From DASQDT01 sp036380435 (GTDB lineage Bacteria; Acidobacteriota; Blastocatellia; Pyrinomonadales; Pyrinomonadaceae): a stretch of 10,404 nucleotides of DNA. Shown piece after piece: positions 1-5,120 of the stretch (the stretch's first letter is position 1; each line of letters starts with the position of its first letter). The position numbers were made by a program, and so were the translations under genes. Below the pieces are notes generated by a model, which made no database searches, was not told where the DNA came from, and saw only the letters and a program-made list of their open reading frames with translations. Location of the stretch: NCBI GenBank assembly GCA_036380435.1, contig DASVES010000025.1, positions 1 through 10,404 on the forward strand. Reading direction: 5' to 3'.

Positions 1-43
1 TCGCGGAGGATCACTTGCTGGCTTGAGTCGTAGACAAAAGACC

Positions 44-436
44 ATGAAACAGAGTATCGCGCACATTGCTTTGGTGGTGGACGACTATGACGAGGCCATC
101 AAATTTTATACGGAGAAATTAAATTTCACTCTCCTCGAAGACACCGCTCAGAGCGAAACAAAGCGTTGGGTTTTAGTCGCGCCTAAGGGGGCGGAAGAAT
201 GTAGCTTGTTGCTGGCGAAAGGGGTCGGCGATGAACAAAGAAGCCGCATCGGAAACCAGACGGGCGGGCGAGTTTTCCTATTCTTAAAAACCGATGACTT
301 CTGGAGAGATTATAAAAACATGCTGTCGCAAGACATCGTTTTTGTCAGAGAACCGAAGAACGAGGACTACGGAACGGTCGCCGTCTTCAAAGATTTATAC
401 GGCAACCTCTGGGACCTGATTGAGTTCAAAAAATAG
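44..436 (+). CDS. VOC superfamily (glyoxalase/extradiol dioxygenase fold) protein
   Basis: A single VOC module of about 130 residues, the usual length for one-domain members. The N-terminal AHIALVVDDYDEAIKFY gives the first beta strand and helix with the first metal-ligand His (H7). The C-terminal YGTVAVFKDLYGNLWDLIEF is the classic closing segment with the final Glu. Substrate unknown; relatives include glyoxalases, fosfomycin-resistance proteins, dioxygenases and the C-As lyase ArsI, but no ArsI-like cysteine pair is visible. The middle ligand strand reads GGRVFLFLKTDDF; from memory relatives carry His where Lys stands, so metal binding may be altered. ATG 44 is preferred over an upstream in-frame TTG at 23 because homology begins there; neither has a strong Shine-Dalgarno. 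GC is about 49% over 61-420, well below the following genes, hinting at a different origin. Confidence 0.85.
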   Translation: MKQSIAHIALVVDDYDEAIKFYTEKLNFTLLEDTAQSETKRWVLVAPKGAEECSLLLAKGVGDEQRSRIGNQTGGRVFLFLKTDDFWRDYKNMLSQDIVFVREPKNEDYGTVAVFKDLYGNLWDLIEFKK

Positions 437-477
437 AAGTGAGTGAAGTGTCTCATTGTCCTGATTACCACACCGGA

Positions 478-1281
478 ATGAATGAGCGAACGACTAAGCC
501 AACGCGCGAAGGAGACAGCCCCCCGGCCCTTTCGATCATCATCCCGACGCTCAACGAGGCGCGCTCAATCGGTCAAACCCTCGATGCGGTCATGGGCGCT
601 CAGGGCGCGGTCGAGGTGATCGTCGTTGACGGCGGAAGCGTTGACGGGACGGCGGAGATCGCGCGCGGGCGCGGGGCGCGGCTCGTCACATCGGGGCGCG
701 GGCGCGGCGCGCAGATGCACGCGGGGGCCTGCGCCGCGCGCGGAAGCGCGCTGTGGTTCCTCCACGCGGACACGCGAGCGTCAGCAGGTTGCGCCGAAGC
801 CGTCGCCGGGGCATTGCGTGACCCTGAGGTGGTCGCCGGCAACTTCAGCGTGCGCTTCGACGGAGACGGTCGCGCGGCGCGTTTCCTCACGTGGCTCTAC
901 CCGCGTCTGCGCCTGCTCGGTCTCTGCTACGGCGACTCCGGTATCTTCGTGCGGCGCGAAGCTTACCAGCGGACGGGCGGCTTCAGGCCGTTTCCGATCT
1001 TCGAGGATTTAGATTTGGTACGACGGCTGCGGAAGACGGGGCGCGTAGTTTACCTGCCCGACATCGTCACCACTTCCTCGCGCCGTTTTGAAGGGCGAAG
1101 CTTCGCCCTCACTTTCGCCAGATGGGCGTTCCTTCAGGTGCTCTACTGGCTGGGCGTGCATCCGCGCACACTCGGCCGGATGTACGCTCCCGTCCGCAAC
1201 GCGGGTGGGAAATCGAAACGCGACGACGACGACCCGGCGGGCGCACGCGGCGTGGCGTGTTCAGACGGGCGCGGACAGTAG
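478..1281 (+). CDS. TIGR04283-type family 2 glycosyltransferase (arsenosugar-cluster associated)
   Basis: A GT-A glycosyltransferase of about 267 residues. Visible motifs are IIPTLNE (residues 21-27), VVDGGSVDGT (49-58), the GRGAQMHAG segment near 75-83, LHADT (95-99, the DXD-like metal/nucleotide site), GDSGIFVRR (152-160) and FEDLDLVRR (175-183, general-base region). This pattern is typical of the TIGR04283 family, which is associated in many genomes with arsS and is proposed to act in arsenosugar biosynthesis; the sugar acceptor here is not known. ATG 478 is chosen over GTG 439 because the added 13 residues look non-conserved and read through a short repeat-like stretch. The last ~25 residues (acidic DDDD and Gly-rich) look non-conserved. 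The gene overlaps the convergent TIGR04282-type gene by 21 nt. GC is very high locally. Confidence 0.85.
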   Translation: MNERTTKPTREGDSPPALSIIIPTLNEARSIGQTLDAVMGAQGAVEVIVVDGGSVDGTAEIARGRGARLVTSGRGRGAQMHAGACAARGSALWFLHADTRASAGCAEAVAGALRDPEVVAGNFSVRFDGDGRAARFLTWLYPRLRLLGLCYGDSGIFVRREAYQRTGGFRPFPIFEDLDLVRRLRKTGRVVYLPDIVTTSSRRFEGRSFALTFARWAFLQVLYWLGVHPRTLGRMYAPVRNAGGKSKRDDDDPAGARGVACSDGRGQ

Positions 1282-1953
1282 TGAGTCGTGTTCCAACAGC
1301 CAACGGTGTGTGGCGGGAGCACGTTCGCGTGCTTCCTCGCTCGTGAAGATTTCGTCACGCAAGTGTAGTAAGTCAGAGAAAGTGTCCACGTCGTACCAGT
1401 GCGGAAGGTCGAGCACGCGCAGGTTCAGGCGCGCGGCCGTTTGGGACGTTTGCCTGTGGGCGCGGGGCGTGCTCCAAGCGACGTTGCGGAAGAGGCCGGC
1501 GACGGGTTGGCGAAGTCCGACGAGGTAGTAGCCGCCGTCTTCCGTAGGGCCGAGAGCGATGTCGGACTCCCCGGCGGTGAGCGAGGCGATGGCGCTCTCG
1601 ACGAACGAGGTGGGAAGCGTCGGGCTGTCGCTGCCCGTGACGATGACGGGGCTGTGGCCGAGCGTGGCGGCGTGCGTGACGGCCGTCGAGAGGCGCTCGC
1701 CGAGGTCTTCGCCCCGCTGCTCCAGCCAGAAGAGATTGCCGGGCGGCAGTAGTGCTTCGAGCACGTCGCGCCCGTCAGCGGGGGCGTAAGCCACGATCAC
1801 TTCGGGCACGACGCGCCGCAGGGCGGCCACCGTGTCCTGCGCGAAGCAGGCCGCGACGCCAGCGGCCTGCGCGCCTGAGAGCGGCGGCACGAGCCGCGTC
1901 TTGACCTCGCCCGCGCGCGGGGCTTTGACCATCACGATGCAGACGGGACGCAT
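1261..1953 (-). CDS. TIGR04282-type glycosyltransferase/nucleotidyltransferase (DUF2064; arsenosugar-cluster associated)
   Basis: A protein of about 230 residues with a nucleotide-sugar-transferase-like fold. Motifs in order: VMVKAPRAGEVKTRL (residues 7-21, P-loop-like start with KTRL), GSDSPTLP (107-114), LGPTEDGGYYLVGL (134-147), WSTP (160-163) and YDVDT (187-191). This matches the DUF2064/TIGR04282 family that co-occurs with TIGR04283 enzymes and ArsS and is proposed to take part in arsenosugar assembly; the reaction is not established. I place the start at ATG 1953 because the family begins at MRPVCIVMVK. The longer in-frame start at 1998 would translate one arm of the heptamer inverted repeat into a non-homologous HPSSFIL stretch. 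No clear Shine-Dalgarno precedes either start. It is transcribed divergently from the arsS operon and converges on its partner glycosyltransferase, overlapping its 3' end. Confidence 0.85.
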   Translation of the reverse strand: MRPVCIVMVKAPRAGEVKTRLVPPLSGAQAAGVAACFAQDTVAALRRVVPEVIVAYAPADGRDVLEALLPPGNLFWLEQRGEDLGERLSTAVTHAATLGHSPVIVTGSDSPTLPTSFVESAIASLTAGESDIALGPTEDGGYYLVGLRQPVAGLFRNVAWSTPRAHRQTSQTAARLNLRVLDLPHWYDVDTFSDLLHLRDEIFTSEEARERAPATHRWLLEHDSLLSAPV

Positions 1954-1961
1954 AAGAGCAA

Positions 1962-2054
1962 GGATGAAGGATGAGGGATGAGGGATGAAGAAGAGCATTC
2001 AAGCCGAAACAGAGTTACTTTCATGCCTCATCCCTCATCCTTCATCCCTCATCC
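1962..2054. repeat. Heptamer (GGATGAR) tandem repeats arranged as a long inverted repeat
   Basis: The left arm (1962-1989) is four head-to-tail heptamers, GGATGAA, GGATGAG, GGATGAG, GGATGAA. The right arm, read on the minus strand from 2054 down to 2020, is GGATGAG, GGATGAA, GGATGAG, GGATGAG, GCATGAA. Positions 1962-1989 and 2020-2047 match as an inverted repeat at 27 of 28 bases, with a 30-nt loop. It fills almost all of the space between the divergent TIGR04282-type gene and the arsS operon, so it must lie in the promoter or 5' UTR region of one or both. Heptameric tandem repeats in intergenic DNA resemble the STRR repeats described in cyanobacteria; whether this is related is inference. 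Confidence 0.9.
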
Positions 2055-2065
2055 TTTGACCTGAC

Positions 2066-2069
2066 GGAG
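2066..2069 (+). promoter_or_regulatory. Shine-Dalgarno GGAG supporting a GTG start
   Basis: GGAG lies 9 nt before the GTG at 2079 and is the reason for accepting that non-ATG start. No in-frame ATG lies near the expected N-terminus, and the next in-frame methionine would cut into conserved sequence. Confidence 0.6.
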
Positions 2070-2078
2070 TATCGCACA

Positions 2079-2408
2079 GTGGCCTATTACGAAGAAGACG
2101 ATCTGCAACGCTTCTCGGAGGTGGGCAAGCACCGCCCCGACCTGTTCGAGAAATTCATGGCGTGGTATGAGGCGTGTCAGGAGGACGGGGCGCTCTCAAG
2201 GCGCGAGAAGGCGCTCATCGGTCTGGCGGTGGCGCACGCGCTCCAGTGCCCTTACTGCATCGACGCCTACTCTCAATCGTGCCTCGAAGCCGGGTCGAAC
2301 ATGGAGCAGATGACCGAGGCGATTCACATGGCTTCGGCGCTGCGGGGCGGCGCAACACTCATCCACGCTCTTCAGGCGCACAATTCAGTTAACAAGGTCT
2401 CGATGTGA
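2079..2408 (+). CDS. AhpD-like (carboxymuconolactone decarboxylase fold) arsenosugar-associated protein
   Basis: A 109-residue all-helical protein of the AhpD/CMD superfamily. The redox motif is CPYC (C57, C60) in LAVAHALQCPYCIDAYSQSCLEAG, with a third Cys at 68. The position four residues after the second Cys, which is His in AhpD peroxidases, is Tyr here (Y64). That CPYCIDAY form is what I recall for the family annotated as arsenosugar biosynthesis-associated peroxidase-like protein (TIGR04169). A thiol redox role supporting ArsS chemistry or handling of arsenicals is a reasonable inference, but no reaction is proven. It is first in a three-gene operon: its TGA overlaps the ATG of arsS (TGATG), suggesting translational coupling. 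Start is GTG with a GGAG site 9 nt upstream. Confidence 0.88.
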   Translation: MAYYEEDDLQRFSEVGKHRPDLFEKFMAWYEACQEDGALSRREKALIGLAVAHALQCPYCIDAYSQSCLEAGSNMEQMTEAIHMASALRGGATLIHALQAHNSVNKVSM

Positions 2409-3427
2409 TGTCGAAAGCCCTGCCGGTCATTCCCGAGGGCCCAACCTCGCGGGCGCGTGCAACCGTCAGCTTCGACGAGAAGCTTGCGGCGCACGGCACA
2501 CTTCTGCAACGCGCCGAGGGGGGCGTCGAGACCTTGCAGGTCAACGTCGGAAAACTGTGCAATCAGGCGTGCAAGCACTGCCACGTTGACGCCGGCCCCA
2601 AACGCACCGAAGTGATGAAGCGCGAAACGGCGGAGCAGGTGATTGCCGCCGTGGTGCGTTTCCGTCTGCCCACGCTCGACATCACGGGCGGCGCGCCGGA
2701 GCTTAACCCATCGTTTCGCTATCTCGTCGCGGAGGCGCGACGCTCTGGCGCGCACGTCATCGTGCGCCACAACCTCACGGTGATGTTCGAGCCGGGTCAG
2801 GACGATCTGCCGGAGTTCTTCCGCGAACACGAGGTCGAAGTGGTCTCTTCCTTGCCGTACTTCCTCGAACAGCAGACGGACGCGCAGCGCGGCGCGGGCG
2901 TGTTTCAGAAATCCATCGAGGCGCTGCGGCGTCTGAACGCAGTTGGTTATGGCGGCGAAGGAAGCGGCCCAGTTCTCAATCTCGTTTATAACCCCACGGG
3001 CGCGTTCCTGCCGCCCGCGCAGGAGTCGATTGAGAGTGATTTCAAGCGCGAGCTGTGGACGCGCTACCGCGTCACGTTCGACCGCCTCTATACGATCACG
3101 AACATGCCCATCAGACGCTTCCTCGACTACCTCCGCCGCTCCGGCAACGAGGAGCGTTACATGCGTAAGCTGGTCGAGGCGTTCAACCCTTCGACGGTCG
3201 AAGGGCTGATGTGCCGCAACCTCGTCAGCGTAGACTGGACGGGAAAACTTTACGACTGCGACTTCAACCAGATGCTCGAACTCGGCGTCCCCGAAGGACT
3301 GCCCCGGACAATCGCCGACTTCGACCCGGCCGCCTTCGCCGGGCGGCGCATCGCGACCGGCGCACATTGCTTCGGCTGCACGGCCGGCTCCGGCTCATCT
3401 TGCGGCGGCGCGGTGGCCGCATCTTGA
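2408..3427 (+). CDS. arsS: Arsenosugar biosynthesis radical SAM protein ArsS
   Basis: A radical S-adenosylmethionine enzyme of 339 residues. The [4Fe-4S] motif CxxxCxxC is CNQACKHC (C51, C55, C58) in GKLCNQACKHCHVDAGP, followed by DITGGAPELNPSFRYLV (91-107, SAM-binding GGE-like motif) and VYNPTG (193-198). The C-terminal DUF3641-type half has C269 (LMCRN), C284 (LYDCDFNQMLELG) and HCFGCTAGSGSSCGG (C321, C324, C332), probably an auxiliary metal/cluster region. ArsS enzymes join a 5'-deoxyadenosyl group to dimethylarsenite on the route to arsenosugars. Some family members are selenoproteins; here the conserved positions are Cys codons and there is no internal UGA, so this is a Cys form. ATG 2408 is preferred to the overlapping GTG at 2405. 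It sits between the AhpD-like gene (overlap) and a CNLC protein (1-nt gap). ArsM is not in view. Confidence 0.92.
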   Translation: MSKALPVIPEGPTSRARATVSFDEKLAAHGTLLQRAEGGVETLQVNVGKLCNQACKHCHVDAGPKRTEVMKRETAEQVIAAVVRFRLPTLDITGGAPELNPSFRYLVAEARRSGAHVIVRHNLTVMFEPGQDDLPEFFREHEVEVVSSLPYFLEQQTDAQRGAGVFQKSIEALRRLNAVGYGGEGSGPVLNLVYNPTGAFLPPAQESIESDFKRELWTRYRVTFDRLYTITNMPIRRFLDYLRRSGNEERYMRKLVEAFNPSTVEGLMCRNLVSVDWTGKLYDCDFNQMLELGVPEGLPRTIADFDPAAFAGRRIATGAHCFGCTAGSGSSCGGAVAAS

Positions 3428-3428
3428 A

Positions 3429-3809
3429 ATGACGGAAAGAACCAACAGCGCGAAACGGGGCCTCGTCTTCGTCTACAACGCTGACAGCGGTCTGTTCAAT
3501 GCCGTGAGCGACGCCGCGCATAAAATCTTTTCGCCCCGAACCTACCAGTGCAATCTTTGCGCGCTCACCCACTCGGCCATTGGGATGCGGAGGGAGTGGA
3601 AGCAGTTTCTGGACGGCCTCAACGTGCCGTTGGAGTTCCTGCACGCCGACGAGCTGAAAGCGCGTGACGGCGTGGCGGGCGTGCCGCTGCCGGCCATTTT
3701 TAAGCGGGGCGATGAGGGGGTGGAAGTATTGATCGATGCGGAGTCGATCAACGCGTGTCGGACGAGCGATGATTTGAAACAGCTAATCCTTAATCAACTC
3801 TCTGCGTGA
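3429..3809 (+). CDS. Conserved protein of unknown function with CNLC motif, arsS operon
   Basis: A small soluble protein of 126 residues with no signal peptide or membrane segment. Visible elements are a hydrophobic strand and turn, LVFVYNADSGLFNAVSDAAHK (starting at 12), then TYQCNLCALTHSAIGM with a C41-x-x-C44 pair, then VPLEFLHADE (66-75), VPLPAIFKRG (85-94) and a strand GVEVLIDAE (97-105) before a C-terminal helix; a third Cys is at 110. I recognise the VYNADSGLFNA...YQCNLCALT signature as recurring in bacteria but know no assigned function. The strand-helix-strand order with VPLPAIF before a final strand and helix is reminiscent of a thioredoxin-like fold; this is inference. It starts 1 nt after the arsS stop, so it is surely co-transcribed and may be a thiol, metal or arsenic-handling accessory protein. 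Confidence 0.8.
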   Translation: MTERTNSAKRGLVFVYNADSGLFNAVSDAAHKIFSPRTYQCNLCALTHSAIGMRREWKQFLDGLNVPLEFLHADELKARDGVAGVPLPAIFKRGDEGVEVLIDAESINACRTSDDLKQLILNQLSA

Positions 3810-3876
3810 ACTCCGCGCCCTCTGTGTTGAGCTGGCTTACTACACACTCAACTGCAAGCCGCGATAGTCGCTGAAT

Positions 3877-4554
3877 CTATTTCGCCACGTACAGCTCTGG
3901 AAGTTGCTTGCGGAGAGCTTCCACCTTGGGGAGGTCGTGGATCACGATGTAGGGCTGATCCGGGTGATGGACGGCGTAGTCCTGATGATAAGCCTCGGCT
4001 TCATGGAAAGATTTGAGCGCGGCGACCTGAGTGACGATTCGACGTTTAAAGATTTTCGCCCCGTTCAGTTGAACGATGTAGCTTTCGGCGATGCGCTTTT
4101 GTTCCTCGCCGGCGTAAAAGATGGCCGAGCGGTAGTGCGTGCCGGTGTCCGGCCCCTGCCGATTCAGTTCCGTCGGATTGTGCGCGACGGAAAAGAACAC
4201 CTTGAGGAGCCGGCCATAGGTGATCTGAGAAGGATCGTAAGTGATGCGAACCGATTCGGCGTGCCCGGTGTTGCCCCCGGAGACTGATTCATAGTCAGCC
4301 TTCTTAGCGTCTCCTCCCGAATACCCGGACACCACGCTCGTCACCCCTTTGACGTGTTCAAAGACGGCTTCGACGCCCCAGAAGCAGCCTCCCGCGAGGA
4401 CGGCCACCTGTTCGCCTTTTACGTTTGCCAGCGGCGCGTCCACGGCCGGGTCAGGGATGCCGGCGGAAGGGGTCGTGGTGGCCACGGCCGCATTGCAAGC
4501 GAGGGTCGCGCCGACGAGAAACAGAGCAAGAAGTGCGGAAAGATGACGAGTCAT
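3877..4554 (-). CDS. msrA: Peptide-methionine (S)-S-oxide reductase MsrA, probable lipoprotein
   Basis: Reduces methionine-S-sulfoxide in proteins. A 225-residue precursor: residues 1-20 form a signal peptide (MTRHLSALLALFLVGATLAC) ending in a lipobox-like TLAC, so export and lipidation at C20 are likely. The linker to about 45 is Ala/Pro/Thr-rich. The catalytic domain has GCFWG (catalytic C57), SGYSGG (76-81), TGHAESV (96-102), HNPTELNRQGPDTGTHYRSAIFY (from 125) and EAYHQDY (187-193), all family signatures. C20 and C57 are the only cysteines, so the C-terminal resolving cysteines of classic MsrA are absent; a 1-Cys mechanism using an outside thiol is inferred. ATG 4554 is chosen because AAAGGA lies about 8 nt upstream and it gives a proper signal peptide; a longer frame from 4608 does not. 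It converges on the arsS operon with 67 nt between. Confidence 0.93.
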   Translation of the reverse strand: MTRHLSALLALFLVGATLACNAAVATTTPSAGIPDPAVDAPLANVKGEQVAVLAGGCFWGVEAVFEHVKGVTSVVSGYSGGDAKKADYESVSGGNTGHAESVRITYDPSQITYGRLLKVFFSVAHNPTELNRQGPDTGTHYRSAIFYAGEEQKRIAESYIVQLNGAKIFKRRIVTQVAALKSFHEAEAYHQDYAVHHPDQPYIVIHDLPKVEALRKQLPELYVAK

Positions 4555-4592
4555 GTTCAATATCCTTTCAAGGGAACACACCACTTGACCGC

Positions 4593-4622
4593 ATTGTAAG
4601 ACGTACAAGCGCGGCGTGCGAA
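4593..4622 (-). promoter_or_regulatory. Candidate sigma70-type promoter of msrA
   Basis: On the minus strand a TTCGCA hexamer (4622-4617) is followed after 18 nt by TACAAT (4598-4593). These match the -35 and -10 consensus at 4/6 and 5/6 bases. The predicted start of transcription would leave a 5' leader of roughly 30 nt before ATG 4554, with the AAAGGA ribosome site in it. Pattern match only. Confidence 0.35.
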
Positions 4623-4907
4623 GTGTTCGACTGCGAAATTAGATGCGTCGCCGCACATGCCGGGACGAACTTTTGCAGCTTTTCCATCCTTCGATTTTCA
4701 AATGTCGGCGTGTGTCAGGTCGTCTTGGGAGTTAGAGGTTAGAGGTACGAGTGTGAACGAAACGAAGTGTCACATTGAACAGGGGGCGACAATTAAAAAT
4801 GACGGTTAGATAACAGATACACCACAGTTATCAATCAACATTAAGCTGCACAAGTTAAGCCATAAAATAACCCGGTTATTTTTGATGGAATTTTCAAGGG
4901 GGGAGTT
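4609..4907. other. Gene-poor intergenic stretch with small repeats
   Basis: No convincing coding sequence. It lies between the divergent msrA gene and a dehydrogenase remnant. It holds a short tandem of 7-mers (GTTAGAG, GTTAGAG, GTACGAG at 4731-4751), then a 14-mer GAAGTGTCACATTG (4764-4777) that recurs with one change at 445-458, then an AT-rich segment (about 4790-4895) with a perfect 8-bp inverted repeat. The fall in GC towards 4900 suits a promoter region for the rightward genes. Confidence 0.6.
4864..4882. promoter_or_regulatory. Perfect 8-bp inverted repeat, operator-like or hairpin
   Basis: The sequence AAAATAAC, three bases CCG, then GTTATTTT is an exact inverted repeat. It lies 25 nt before the ATG at 4908 and overlaps a possible -10 TAAAAT (4863-4868). 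It could be a repressor-binding site for the rightward transcript. As a hairpin with a short T run it could also be a weak terminator, but the stem is too AT-rich for that to be convincing. Confidence 0.45.
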
Positions 4908-5096
4908 ATGTCTTCAAATACACGTCCGCTCGCCATCGTCACCGGCGCATCCGCCGGCATCGGCTACGAACTCGCCAAACTCTGCGCAGATAACGATGAC
5001 GGCTCACCCGTCGCCGCCGCTCAGCCCGGGATCGAAGAGGCGGCGCAGACATTTCGCCAGCACGAGACATCATCTTTACTAACTCAGGGGCAATGA
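4908..5096 (+). pseudogene. Truncated short-chain dehydrogenase/reductase (N-terminal remnant)
   Basis: The start reads MSSNTRPLAIVTGASAGIGYELAKLCADN, with the TGxxxGIG cofactor-binding motif (TGASAGIG) and first beta-alpha unit of an SDR enzyme. The next ~20 residues keep faint SDR character (VAAAQPGIEEAAQTFR), after which the frame ends at codon 63. Full SDR proteins run about 250 residues or more; the NAG motif, catalytic Ser and YxxxK are all absent, and I found no continuation in other frames before the next gene at 5121. A good ribosome site (AAGGGGGGAG) still precedes the ATG, so a short peptide may be translated. The remnant lies just upstream of, and in the same direction as, the hydrolase and alcohol dehydrogenase genes, which suggests a former three-enzyme operon that lost most of one gene. 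Confidence 0.75.
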
Positions 5097-5120
5097 TTAG
5101 TTCTGTCAAGGGGAGAAGCA

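Noticed and set aside
3..26. Tail of an upstream gene ending in TGA at 24-26
   Set aside because: Only seven codons are visible and all three frames are open or nearly so at the edge, so no frame can be preferred.
439..477. GTG 439 as start of the glycosyltransferase
   Set aside because: The 13 added residues are not family-like and derive from a repeat-like stretch; ATG 478 gives a normal N-terminus, although its ribosome site is also weak.
2056..2061. TTGACC as a -35 box for the arsS operon
   Set aside because: A matching -10 would fall on the GTG start codon at 2079, so it cannot serve this gene as annotated.
2372..3367. Long open frame (331 codons) antisense to arsS
   Set aside because: A shadow of arsS on the opposite strand; no motif, and it would erase a well-supported operon.
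3810..3876. Terminator between the convergent arsS operon and msrA
   Set aside because: GTTGAG/CTCAAC has a 15-nt loop and GCGA-TAG-TCGC only four pairs; neither is followed by a T run on either strand.
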